From Candidatus Gerdarchaeota archaeon (GTDB taxonomy: Archaea; Asgardarchaeota; Heimdallarchaeia; JABLTI01): a stretch of 64,000 nucleotides of DNA. The stretch covers positions 1 through 64,000 of the forward strand of contig JAEORJ010000304.1 of NCBI GenBank assembly GCA_016840945.1, read 5' to 3'. The notes below the pieces were generated by a model. That model made no database searches. It was given only the letters and a program-made list of their open reading frames with translations, and had not been told where the DNA came from. Numbering within the stretch: the stretch's first letter is position 1; each line of letters begins with the position of its first letter. Shown in pieces: positions 17,033 to 26,112 of the stretch. The position numbers were made by a program, and so were the translations under genes.

Positions 17033-17317
17033 TTAATCTTCACCAAAAAGCATGCCCTTAATCAATCCTTCACGTAATTCATCTTTTATTTGATTGATAA
17101 CACGTTCAATACTTTCATCCACAATACCTTCCTCAATTCTCGCAATAAATTCAGTGCTTGTTAATATTTTATAGAGATTCTCCATTGCTTTATCCATTGC
17201 CGGTAAGACTGCTTCTGCAAAAGCTGAGAGAAAAATATTTGTTAGGGCATTTTTATTGATCCAAGGTCTATCGGAGTATATATCATTTAATTCTTTATTG
17301 GTAAGTTGTTTGTACAA
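17033..17317 (-). CDS. Small helical protein of unknown function
   Basis: A 94-residue protein, not recognised. It is predicted to be mostly helical, with a central hydrophobic segment (ALTNIFLSAFAEAVLPAMDKA) and an amphipathic C-terminal half (EGIVDESIERVINQIKDELRE). The frame extends upstream, but a TTG at 17317 is preceded by AGGTGAT four bases away, nearly the full anti-Shine-Dalgarno complement, so it is very probably translated from there. It sits alone, convergent with hypB and divergent from the actin-like gene. Confidence 0.55.
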   Translation of the reverse strand: MYKQLTNKELNDIYSDRPWINKNALTNIFLSAFAEAVLPAMDKAMENLYKILTSTEFIARIEEGIVDESIERVINQIKDELREGLIKGMLFGED

Positions 17318-17552
17318 TTTTATCACCTTATATCTGATATAGAGTTTTTTTATTCTTACATCATTTCTAATCAAAATTATAAAATCTTTAATTAAAAATG
17401 TTAACCCCTAAAACACTAAATATTCTTAATGAATAATGTTAAAATGGGAATACTTTTTATTTAAATTCAAGTTTAATTCATAAGGTATTAAATCTAGTTG
17501 TGATTAATAACTATTATAATAAAATCTAACCTTCACGGAGAATCGAAAAAGC

Positions 17553-18623
17553 ATGTCTTTACGTCCAACATTTCGAGCAATGGGTATAGATTTAGGGACA
17601 TCTACCATTAAGCTCTCATGCGCAGATCATCTGAGAAAAGTACCATCCATTGTAGGAACACCATTAGAAGGTTGGAAAGGATTTAGTGGTGATTCCTCAC
17701 TTGAGAAAAACCTAGTTATACACGATGGAAATAAATCATTATATGTAGGTGAACTTGCGCGACTTCAAAGTGAAGTGAAACGTGAAATAGCGAGTGAGGG
17801 TAAGGTAAAAAGTATTGATGATGCTATTTTAGCAATAAAAGCTATTTTAGCGTTAATTTCAGAAAAAGATAATGATAATATTATTATGGCAACTGGAGTT
17901 CCTGTTGCGTCTTCTAAAAAAGAGATGGTAAAACTAGCTAAAGGATTAAAAGGCGAATTAGAGATTAATGTGGAAAATGAAGCAACAGGAGAGAAATTCC
18001 ATCGTAAATTAAATATAAAACACTGTATAGTAATGCCAGAACCTTTTGGTACCTATTATTATAGCCTTAAAACTCAAGGAGAATCAAGAGCTGTAGATGC
18101 AATAGTGATTGATGTAGGACATGGATCTACAGATATTCTTACTCTGTATGAAGGCAGAATAATGAGACAAGCATCTGGTAGCCTTGAAGAAGCAACAGAT
18201 ACTTTGACTCATAGGATAGCTCAAGAATTACAAAACCAAACAGGAAAGATATTACGACCATTTGATCTCATGTCTGCTCTTTCACAAGGAAAGGATGTTC
18301 TCACTATCGGTGGTGAACGATGGGATATCTTAGGTATGAAAGAATATCACATTGAGATTATTGCTGATGTAATATTAGATGAAGTGAATAGATTAATTGG
18401 TACACTCCCTCCTGATGCTATTATAGAACGAGTTATACTCTGTGGTGGTGGAGTGCATATTTTTGGTGGACGATTAAAAGAAGGATTTGAACAAGCAGGA
18501 CTATCAGATAATCCAGAAATGCTTATCGTCCCAGAAGATCCTGTAATGTCAAATGCTAGGGGGTTTGAGTTATTTGCTCGAACTTTTATAAAAAATCTAG
18601 GAGATGGACCTGATGAGTTCTAA
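17553..18623 (+). CDS. Actin-superfamily ATPase (ParM/Ta0583-like)
   Basis: The 356-residue protein carries the actin-fold signatures in order: phosphate-1 GIDLGTSTIK (11-20), phosphate-2 DVGHGSTD (187-194) and the adenosine motif GGGVHIFGG (298-306). Length and style (DPVMSNARGFELF near the end) match ParM, Alp and Ta0583-type prokaryotic actins rather than eukaryote-like Lokiactin. ParM filaments segregate plasmids with an RHH adaptor. Here the downstream gene, overlapping by 11 bp, encodes an RHH protein, so this resembles a chromosomal ParM-ParR pair. I saw no centromere-like iterons in the upstream gap. A role in segregation or positioning is inference. Confidence 0.85.
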   Translation: MSLRPTFRAMGIDLGTSTIKLSCADHLRKVPSIVGTPLEGWKGFSGDSSLEKNLVIHDGNKSLYVGELARLQSEVKREIASEGKVKSIDDAILAIKAILALISEKDNDNIIMATGVPVASSKKEMVKLAKGLKGELEINVENEATGEKFHRKLNIKHCIVMPEPFGTYYYSLKTQGESRAVDAIVIDVGHGSTDILTLYEGRIMRQASGSLEEATDTLTHRIAQELQNQTGKILRPFDLMSALSQGKDVLTIGGERWDILGMKEYHIEIIADVILDEVNRLIGTLPPDAIIERVILCGGGVHIFGGRLKEGFEQAGLSDNPEMLIVPEDPVMSNARGFELFARTFIKNLGDGPDEF

Positions 18624-19275
18624 AAAAACTGATACTTCAAAAAAGACTTCAAAGTCTAAAGATACAACAAAGAAGTCCACAAAAACTCCTGATAAGAAAG
18701 AAGAAGCTGAAAAAAGTCAACCTCTAGAAGAAGATGATGTAGAGAAAGGAAAAAGAAGAAGTTTGATCTCTGCTCTAAAACGTAGCATCTCACTTAAAGG
18801 CGAAAGTAAGACAATAACAAAAGAACCCATGAATATTGTTATCACTTTAAGCCCTGCAAAGCATTTGGATATTATAGAATATATTGATGAAAACGTTCCT
18901 GCTGGCGGAAGAGCAGAGTGGGTTAGAGATTCAATTAGATTAAAAATGAGAATAGAACGAGGAGTCTATGGATTAAATACTGCTGGTCCGGAAGGCGCTC
19001 AAAAAGGAACTGATGAAGCTCTCCAAAATGTTTTTGGTCAATTTGCTGAAGCAATGACCAAGATAATGTCTGATATGAGGTCAACACCATCAGAAGTAAG
19101 ACGCGCAGCACCAGTTGATATGCCAAAAATTCAACCAACACCAATAGAAAGAACATCCGGTGGCCCTCCAAAATTAAAGAAAATAGAAACTGAAGATAGT
19201 GAAAAGAAGGAAGATTTCAAACCTGAGAGACCTTCACTAGATGATGCAATAGGGGCTATTGTAGTTGTAGAATAA
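18613..19275 (+). CDS. Ribbon-helix-helix protein, possible ParR-like adaptor
   Basis: The first 70 residues are Lys/Ser/Thr/Glu-rich and probably disordered. The next 45 look like a MetJ/Arc ribbon-helix-helix: strand NIVITL, helix PAKHLDIIEYIDENV, turn PAGGR, helix AEWVRDSIRLKMRIERG. A flexible, proline-rich C-terminus follows. ParR adaptors of actin-type partition systems share the RHH fold. The start overlaps the actin-like gene by 11 bp; ATG 18613 is chosen over 18604 because GGAG at 18600-18603 lies four aligned bases before it. The tight coupling supports a functional pair; DNA binding is inferred. Confidence 0.65.
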   Translation: MSSKKTDTSKKTSKSKDTTKKSTKTPDKKEEAEKSQPLEEDDVEKGKRRSLISALKRSISLKGESKTITKEPMNIVITLSPAKHLDIIEYIDENVPAGGRAEWVRDSIRLKMRIERGVYGLNTAGPEGAQKGTDEALQNVFGQFAEAMTKIMSDMRSTPSEVRRAAPVDMPKIQPTPIERTSGGPPKLKKIETEDSEKKEDFKPERPSLDDAIGAIVVVE

Positions 19276-19300
19276 GAAAACTTGGGTGTGAAAATAATTA

Positions 19301-20419
19301 ATGACAATCTTGTTTAAAGTTCCATTAAATTCTAAGGATGTATCTAATTATCTTGAGGAGGAGAAAAGTTTCCTTAAAGGGGTTATCGAAAAACTATATG
19401 AGATTAATCCTGAAAATTTGAAAGCAAAAATTGTTGAATCAATTAATCAATTAATTGAAGTACTACCAAATGAGGTTGATAAGATATATCCCGCAAAAAG
19501 CTCAAAGATACAAGTTCAAGCATTATTAAATATTGCAAAAACACTTACGAAAGCATTCGCTAAAACAAAATTTAATGACTTGGAAATAAAGAGCCGATGG
19601 GTAGAATTAACAGATGGTTATCTAGGTAGATTTGTTGAGGAAGATTATGAAATTGCCATATTACTGTATATTATTACAGCAATATATCAAACGAAAGCGT
19701 TAGCTAATGTTCAAACAAGTTCTGAATATCGTTATTTTTACATTTCAGCTTTATCTGCTATTAAAGGAGCAATAGCATTTATGGAACGATTGGCACCTGA
19801 ACAAGAGCATTATGCTTACCAATTTTATCAAATGTTATTGATGCGCAAATTAGAGATTGAAGCTGAAGTAACAAAATCAGAAGCGTTTATTGCTAGAAAA
19901 CAAGGCGATTTTGAACGAGCATCAAAACTATTTGCTGGAGCAGCGTCCTATCGTTTTGGTATGATGAATTTCGAACTTCCTGAAGAATCTGATATTAGAG
20001 TGAAAATTTATGCTTCCACAGAACTAGGGATGGCTTGTTTTTATATTGCAGTAGGATTAACTAATCTTAATGAATCAGAGCAAGCACACTTCTATTTACT
20101 CAAATCAAAGAATTATTTTGAAAATGCTGCAAAATTATCTGAAAATAATACTGAATTACTTGAAGCTGCAAATAAAAGGTTAGATTTAGTGAATCCATAT
20201 ATAGATAGAATTGAAGGAACATATGAAAAGTCTAAAACTAAAATTGAGGAAGTACCAGATCCACAACCAATTATGCTCCACCCCGAACCAGAAGCATTAC
20301 TATCTCCAAATGACAAAGATTTCGATAATATAGAAAGAATCTGTTCCAATTGCAACGAAAGAATTCCTTGGGAAGATAAATGTTCAAAATGTGGTGAAAA
20401 TATTATTCCATTAGAGTAG
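19301..20419 (+). CDS. Helical-repeat protein with C-terminal zinc ribbon
   Basis: A 372-residue, mostly helical protein. Segments such as SEAFIARKQGDFERASKLFAGA and ASTELGMACFYIAVGLTNLN look like tetratricopeptide or SNAP-like helical hairpins. The C-terminus is a small zinc ribbon with C348-x2-C351 and C361-x2-C364. No enzyme motif is present. It starts 25 bp after the RHH gene and ends 23 bp before the MglA-like GTPase gene, so it is part of the same operon and may be a scaffold between filament and GTPase. That role is inference; the family is not recognised. Confidence 0.5.
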   Translation: MTILFKVPLNSKDVSNYLEEEKSFLKGVIEKLYEINPENLKAKIVESINQLIEVLPNEVDKIYPAKSSKIQVQALLNIAKTLTKAFAKTKFNDLEIKSRWVELTDGYLGRFVEEDYEIAILLYIITAIYQTKALANVQTSSEYRYFYISALSAIKGAIAFMERLAPEQEHYAYQFYQMLLMRKLEIEAEVTKSEAFIARKQGDFERASKLFAGAASYRFGMMNFELPEESDIRVKIYASTELGMACFYIAVGLTNLNESEQAHFYLLKSKNYFENAAKLSENNTELLEAANKRLDLVNPYIDRIEGTYEKSKTKIEEVPDPQPIMLHPEPEALLSPNDKDFDNIERICSNCNERIPWEDKCSKCGENIIPLE

Positions 20420-20442
20420 ACAAATAAATTGAAGGTTTAAGA

Positions 20443-21174
20443 GTGCTAATTCACAAATATCGAACAATACAATCCTTAAAAGTCTGTTATTGGGGTCCCA
20501 GTATGTCAGGTAAAACCTTTACCATAACAGCTATTAAGGTTATGAAATCATTAGAAGACCCAAAAAGTGTGTTCGATTTTGTTAAAGTAGCTGACCAAGA
20601 AACTGGGAGAACGGTATTTTTCGATCAAGCTGTTTTTGGTTTTGGAAATAAACCTGAAACTAATGAATTCCTATTTAAAATTCATGTTTTTACGACTGCA
20701 GGGCAAAGACGATTAAAGGAAACTCGAAAAGTCGTTTTGCAAGGCATACATGGATTAGTAATCGTAGTGGATGCTGACTTAGATAATTGGGATGAAAACA
20801 TTTGGTCATTGCAAGAACTTAAAGATTTGAAAGGTGAAGAGATTAAAAATCAACAAATTCCTTATACAGTTTTTGTGAACAAACAAGATTTACCATGGGG
20901 AGCAAAAATAACTCATAGGCATGTGAAGAAACTTTTTGATGCTGCGGGAGTATCTGATTTATTCCCTGATCTTGAAGGAAGAGTTTTCTCGGGATCTTGC
21001 CAAACTGCAAAAGAGGATTTGGAAACAATTTTACGAACCAACCCACGAGATGTAATTTTAAACACTAATGGTCATTTCAAACGGGAATTTCGGCCTAATT
21101 CCTTCGATCCATTAATGAAATCATTGGAAAATATTGTAAAACTTATTATTAAAAAAGAATTAATTTCAAAATAA
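20443..21174 (+). CDS. MglA-like small GTPase
   Basis: A 243-residue GTPase with P-loop GPSMSGKT (18-25), G3 TTAGQ (84-88) and NKQD (146-149, followed by LP). The replacement of the G3 aspartate by threonine, the preceding aromatic YWG and the phrase RRLKETRKVVLQGIHGLVIVVD are typical of the MglA group, whose bacterial members set cell polarity with roadblock partners. It is the fourth gene of the operon with the actin-like ATPase. Translation starts at a GTG with AGGT three aligned bases upstream. No lipidation site. The effector is unknown. Confidence 0.82.
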   Translation: MLIHKYRTIQSLKVCYWGPSMSGKTFTITAIKVMKSLEDPKSVFDFVKVADQETGRTVFFDQAVFGFGNKPETNEFLFKIHVFTTAGQRRLKETRKVVLQGIHGLVIVVDADLDNWDENIWSLQELKDLKGEEIKNQQIPYTVFVNKQDLPWGAKITHRHVKKLFDAAGVSDLFPDLEGRVFSGSCQTAKEDLETILRTNPRDVILNTNGHFKREFRPNSFDPLMKSLENIVKLIIKKELISK

Positions 21175-21269
21175 AATTAGTATAAAATGCAACAATCGGT
21201 AATTATTAATTTTATTAAATAAATAATCTAATCATAATATATTACATTTATATTTAAATTAAAGAGAAG

Positions 21270-21280
21270 TATATATATTA
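21270..21280 (+). promoter_or_regulatory. TATA box of the helicase gene
   Basis: TATATATATTA preceded by purine-rich AAAGAGAAG (BRE-like) lies 64-74 bp before the helicase start. Archaeal initiation about 25 bp downstream would leave a leader of roughly 45 nt containing the AGGA ribosome-binding site. Confidence 0.45.
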
Positions 21281-21343
21281 GAGTTTGACCGCGACAAAAT
21301 TAAGCAGGAACAACTTCGAATAAAATTATAGGAATGTGCAGGA

Positions 21344-24300
21344 ATGTTTAGAAGATTTCTTAATTGGCTAAAGAATCTCTTTAGACGAGAAAAGGAAGAA
21401 CCACCAATTGTTATTGAGCAACCAATAGAAGTAGAAGTTGTAGAAGAGGAAACTGATTTAGAAATTGAAGAATACAGTCCTGATATTTTCCACGTTCAAG
21501 ATGATCAATCACTATTTGATGAGGAAAAAGATTTAGAACGTCATTTACGAGAACTCAAACGATCAAGAGAAATAGAACAAAATGTTAATGATATTCTTGA
21601 TGAAATAGAAGAAAAGGAAAATATTTTCGAAGCTCTTGGTGCTGAAGATTTTTGGAATGCTACAGGTTATTGTTCAACTGTACGTGAAAAGTTTCAAAAT
21701 GCAATTGAAACTAAAGATGAAGAACAACAATTGAAACATTTCTGGCATACAAATAAAATGTATTTACGTTCAGTTGAAGCTTATCGCGATGCTATTGCGA
21801 AAAGTGATATGTTACGTGCTCGGGTTATGTTATTGAATATTCGATTGCTTTATGATGTTTTAAATGAAATGCATACAATGAACCCTGATAACATTCAGAA
21901 ACCTCAAACACTTGATGTAGAAATGAGAAAAGAATATGTTAAAGATGTTCTAGTTGAAATCCTTGAAAAAAGCAAATTCCCATTAAGCACTCGAGAGATA
22001 CTCAATCAAGTGAAAAAAGGGGTTCAAAAATATGTTTTGGAGTTATTTACTGAAGAATCTATTCAATTTTATTTAGAAAATCTTGTTAATGATGAGTTTA
22101 TCAAAGCTGAAAAACGGATTATTGAATTTGCTCCACCACCTTTACTAAGCATTACTGAAGAGATGAGGGAACAAATACCTGAAATTATATTCGAATTTGT
22201 TTATAGCCCCGATATTAAAATGTATAGAAGGGAAGATATTGGTCGAGAAGAATTATCAGCTCTATTTCCACCTGAAATATACAAAGGATTACAAGTGCGA
22301 GGATTTTACCGAATTGAGGATGTTCAAGGTAGGCTCGATGAACTTCAAAAAATATTACTAAATGAACTCCACTTTGAACCTGATATGACCACAATTTCAA
22401 TGGGCATACTAAGTGAACGTTTAGGTAGACTTGACCTAAAAAGGGATACATCTGAATCAAAACAAATGTCTTTAGTTGAAAAAAGACGAGAAGATCGTTT
22501 GAAATCAAGCATAGATCAAGAAATTATTGATGAAGAAGAAGCTGAAGATGAACAAATTGAAGAAAAATCAAGTAAGAGAAAGGATGAGGAATTCCTAAAA
22601 ATTCCTTATCAAGATATTATTAATTCACCAATTCCAAGACCTTACCAATTAGAAGCTTATTATATGTTCAAGGGTGACCATTATAATGCAAGTGTTATAG
22701 ATTCACCTACAGGTTCAGGCAAAACTCTAATGGGTATGATGTGCATTCAAGATTGGTTGCGTTCCTTAAGAAAAAATGAATCCATTTTAGTGCTTGTCCC
22801 AACTCAAAACTATCAATCACAATGGGTTGATTCTATATGTTTCAATGAAATAGGCTTACAGATATCACCAAATTTTGTTTTTTCAGGAACAATTACACAG
22901 CTTGAAAACTTTATTAGCAAAACAAGGGAAATTCCACCTATAATTATCCTTACATATACTTCATTGGCCCAAATTATGGGTAAATCACGAAAAGAACGTG
23001 AATTAAAACAATTAATTAATTGGCTAGGAATTCGTAATGTTATTTTTGATGAAGCTCATAAGATTGTAGAGCTACAAGAAAGCGCAACATATGAAGTAGC
23101 AAAACGCATGGTTAAATTATTCAAAGGAGCTCATATTGAGAATCTTATTGGCTTTTCAGGTACAGCTAAAGCATATGAAAAAGATTTCAAAAAATTAGGA
23201 CTTAAACTAATTTTCATTGTTCCTGAAAAGGAATTGGTTTTACATGGATTTGTAGCACCAATAGCAGAATTAGGCGTTACTTTTGCTTATTCAGGTAGAG
23301 AAAAAGCTATACGAGATATTCATAATGAGATTAAAGTGAACATGAAAGAGTTATGGAGCTATTTTGGTTATAATAACCTCCGTAAAGAATTCCAAAAAAT
23401 CCCTATGAATGAACGGATATATATCTGTAAAGAATTGCTTGGGATGTATTCAAGTTATAAAAATGAAGTAGCTACTGAAAAATTACGGAGTAAATTTGCT
23501 GAATGGGCGCCTGGTCAGCACAAAGGACCGCTTAATCTACAAGATGTAAATTTAGTTTTAGCAATCCAAATATTCAATGGCTGGTCAGATATTTCACTTG
23601 CTACAAACTCTACTCACCCAAATTCTGCTCGAGAAATAGTGAGTGAAACTGAAAAATTAATTATACGATTAGAACAATTAATTCGCATTCCTAGTTTAAA
23701 GAAAATGATTACTAGTGAAAAATATGGTAAACGTATGCCGCGAAAACAATCTTTCTATGATATAAGAAAAGATTCAGATGGTAGACGAGATAGCATATCT
23801 AAAACGAGAGATATTTTGTGTAGTACTATGGCTGGAATCTATAAAACATTAGATATTTGGGCACGAACAAAGATAGGAGAAGGACGAGTTGGCACGCTAC
23901 AATCAATTATTAACGCTGAAGAAGAGATAAGAGATGTTAAAGGTGTAGTGATTTTTGATACTGGTAGAACCATAAAAATTGAAGATGAAAGTGGCATAGG
24001 ATCGCCTGGTTTCTCAGGAGTTGGAGGAAGTTTTGCTCAAAGTTTAGGAACAGACATAATCAAATATAATCCAATTGCAGTGCAATCATCCGAGATGTAT
24101 ATCAGTTATAATCCAATGCTTGAACGTCCTTTACAATCAATGATGGCAGATTTTATCAGAAATGAAGTCATCAAAGATAAACTTACAGAAAGGATTTTTA
24201 TGGAATTGATTTATGAGTTGCCATTCCAAGAGCAATTAAGTAATTTTATTTATTTAACTTTCAAAGAGTTAATGGAAGAATATACAGATACCTTGCGAAA

Positions 24301-25570
24301 AGTGTTTCGTGCTCGTTATAGCGAGTTTTCAAAAGAAGTTTTTGAACCACTCATGGAATTCATCGATCAAATGGTTATTATGGACGATAACTTGGCAATT
24401 GCAGTTAATATGTTGAAAGATAGAATAGAAAATCCATCAATTCGTATAAACAATATAATTCTCAAATTATATGATTATGCAATAATTGCTAGAAAAATTG
24501 AATATGCTAAAAAAGGAACTTTGCAAACTGCTAATGGTGAATTACAAGATTATTATTACTTGTCTATGCCTACTGGTCGCCAAAAGCAGTTAATTTATGA
24601 TTTAGTATCTGACTTTTTAGATTCAGAAGATTTACCAATTCAATTAGTTTTTGTATCTTCATGGGCTAGAACTGGCTGGGATGTTAGAACACCTGATATT
24701 TTAATAGATGCTACAGCTACTCGAGATGTAACAGCTTGGCAACAACTTCGAGGAAGGGCTATGAGAGCACTCGAAAGTTGGACCATTGATTGTTACAAAA
24801 CAATATCAATTCTATTAGGAGATGCTGGAAGCGCTGACAAGATAATTGAAAGATTACCACTTGAGATGCAAAGAGATTTCAAGAAAATTAGAGAGCAGTT
24901 CAAGCCCAAGAAAGAATTCACTGAAGAAATGGTGAATCTATTATATGATTCATTAGATGTAGCTAAAATAGATGCTAATGAAAAAATGCTTCTTAAATCT
25001 AAAATAAACTCTAATAATATTAACGAACTCAGTAACTCAGAACGAGTGAAGTTAATCATTTATTTAATGCTTTCAAAGAATAAAGTGGCGCATATTTTTG
25101 AAATGGTTAAAGCTTCAGGATCAACTAAACAAGTAGAATTCGATAAGAAGAGTGAAACTTGGAGAAGGAAAGCATCAATAGCGAAAAAACATCGTAGTGA
25201 ACCGATTTTACCAGTGCCAGGTTCAGAGAGAAGACGTGGTAAATATGTTGCACCATTAATCTACTCCAGCGACCCAACAACTGATACACCATCAGAAGTT
25301 AAATTAACATTAAAGAAATTGCTAGATGGATTGGATGAGGACCTGTTAGATGATTGGGTTTTATCATTAATGGATCAAAGTGATGAAGATAAAAAAGCTC
25401 AATTAGAAACTTCATATACAGAAGAACAAGAAACAGACCTCGATCAAGAAGATGATGATGAAGAAGAAGATTCCGATTATCAAAGATCTCTACCAAAAAT
25501 AGAAATTGACGGTGTAACAGAAGACTTGTTAAAAGACTTTCTCAAAGAAATAGATTCAGTTGAGTTTTAG
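21344..25570 (+). CDS. Large SF2 DExH helicase/translocase with long N-terminal extension
   Basis: The 1408-residue protein is a superfamily 2 helicase with an XPB/RecG-like style. Motif I DSPTGSGKT is at 453-461, DEAH at 569-572, motif III as FSGTA near 605, motif V in SSWARTGWDVRTPDIL and motif VI QQLRGRAMR from 1133. About 430 residues precede the core: an acidic coiled stretch, a helical region and a winged-helix-like part (STREILNQVKKGVQ). Roughly 400 residues are inserted between the two RecA lobes, which is unusual. The C-terminus is very acidic (QEDDDEEEDSDY). No nuclease motif seen. It lies 169 bp after the MglA-like gene with its own TATA box. Substrate unknown. Confidence 0.75.
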   Translation: MFRRFLNWLKNLFRREKEEPPIVIEQPIEVEVVEEETDLEIEEYSPDIFHVQDDQSLFDEEKDLERHLRELKRSREIEQNVNDILDEIEEKENIFEALGAEDFWNATGYCSTVREKFQNAIETKDEEQQLKHFWHTNKMYLRSVEAYRDAIAKSDMLRARVMLLNIRLLYDVLNEMHTMNPDNIQKPQTLDVEMRKEYVKDVLVEILEKSKFPLSTREILNQVKKGVQKYVLELFTEESIQFYLENLVNDEFIKAEKRIIEFAPPPLLSITEEMREQIPEIIFEFVYSPDIKMYRREDIGREELSALFPPEIYKGLQVRGFYRIEDVQGRLDELQKILLNELHFEPDMTTISMGILSERLGRLDLKRDTSESKQMSLVEKRREDRLKSSIDQEIIDEEEAEDEQIEEKSSKRKDEEFLKIPYQDIINSPIPRPYQLEAYYMFKGDHYNASVIDSPTGSGKTLMGMMCIQDWLRSLRKNESILVLVPTQNYQSQWVDSICFNEIGLQISPNFVFSGTITQLENFISKTREIPPIIILTYTSLAQIMGKSRKERELKQLINWLGIRNVIFDEAHKIVELQESATYEVAKRMVKLFKGAHIENLIGFSGTAKAYEKDFKKLGLKLIFIVPEKELVLHGFVAPIAELGVTFAYSGREKAIRDIHNEIKVNMKELWSYFGYNNLRKEFQKIPMNERIYICKELLGMYSSYKNEVATEKLRSKFAEWAPGQHKGPLNLQDVNLVLAIQIFNGWSDISLATNSTHPNSAREIVSETEKLIIRLEQLIRIPSLKKMITSEKYGKRMPRKQSFYDIRKDSDGRRDSISKTRDILCSTMAGIYKTLDIWARTKIGEGRVGTLQSIINAEEEIRDVKGVVIFDTGRTIKIEDESGIGSPGFSGVGGSFAQSLGTDIIKYNPIAVQSSEMYISYNPMLERPLQSMMADFIRNEVIKDKLTERIFMELIYELPFQEQLSNFIYLTFKELMEEYTDTLRKVFRARYSEFSKEVFEPLMEFIDQMVIMDDNLAIAVNMLKDRIENPSIRINNIILKLYDYAIIARKIEYAKKGTLQTANGELQDYYYLSMPTGRQKQLIYDLVSDFLDSEDLPIQLVFVSSWARTGWDVRTPDILIDATATRDVTAWQQLRGRAMRALESWTIDCYKTISILLGDAGSADKIIERLPLEMQRDFKKIREQFKPKKEFTEEMVNLLYDSLDVAKIDANEKMLLKSKINSNNINELSNSERVKLIIYLMLSKNKVAHIFEMVKASGSTKQVEFDKKSETWRRKASIAKKHRSEPILPVPGSERRRGKYVAPLIYSSDPTTDTPSEVKLTLKKLLDGLDEDLLDDWVLSLMDQSDEDKKAQLETSYTEEQETDLDQEDDDEEEDSDYQRSLPKIEIDGVTEDLLKDFLKEIDSVEF

Positions 25571-25586
25571 AAAAACTCAACTTTTA
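25558..25586. terminator. Bidirectional stem-loop terminator
   Basis: AGTTGAGTTTT (25558-25568) and AAAACTCAACT (25572-25582) form a perfect 11-bp stem with a 3-nt loop, overlapping the helicase stop codon and the last codons of the convergent regulator gene. T-runs at the stem edges serve both strands. Confidence 0.7.
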
Positions 25587-25921
25587 ATCAAAAATAAAAT
25601 CTTGGGACGGCCACGCTTTTTTGTTCGAACAGGCTTTTTCTCCACTTTCCCTTTCGAAATTAATTTTGCTAAAATATCATATAGCGTTGTTCGAGGAATA
25701 TTTGTTAACGAGGCTAATTTACTTCTCGTTATTGGCCCTTTATCCTTTAGAATTTTTACTAAAAATTCTTCAATTGGTATTTGTTCTAAATTCTCGGTTT
25801 CATTTCCATAGATAAAAGCAGTTCTTTGGCTATAAACAATCATGTTATTGGAGACTTCCGTCTCATCCAGATGTTTATGTATTAATTTGCTGATATCATC
25901 CATTAGATTTTCATCATTCAT
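25577..25921 (-). CDS. Winged-helix regulator with AT-hook-like tail
   Basis: A 114-residue protein whose C-terminal half is a winged helix (EEFLVKILKDKGPITRSKLASL, then PRTTLYDILAKLISKGKVEK). It ends with KKRGRPK, an AT-hook-like minor-groove-binding motif, seven residues from the C-terminus. The N-terminal 45 residues are helical and may dimerise. It is convergent with the helicase gene with a 6-bp gap. A transcription regulator is likely; the target is unknown. Confidence 0.65.
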   Translation of the reverse strand: MNDENLMDDISKLIHKHLDETEVSNNMIVYSQRTAFIYGNETENLEQIPIEEFLVKILKDKGPITRSKLASLTNIPRTTLYDILAKLISKGKVEKKPVRTKKRGRPKILFLIKS

Positions 25922-26112
25922 AATCCTATCCCTCTCATTTTTTCCTTTTTTTATTATACAAACTATTTTTAATAAAGTTTATGCGTTCTCAGCTAAATTA
26001 ATAATATAAAGGTTTTTCAACTATTTAATAGTTAATATATCAAAGACTTCTGCGAAATAACAGAAGATTCTTAACCCTTCCAACCTAATGGAAGTATATA
26101 TCACCTGGTTTA

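Noticed and set aside
17375..17552. parC-like centromere iterons upstream of the actin-like gene
   Set aside because: I looked for direct repeats of 8 bp or more and found only short AT-rich similarities.
26047..26066. CTTCTG/CAGAAG hairpin before the RING gene
   Set aside because: Only 6 bp with an 8-nt loop and no further support; chance is likely.
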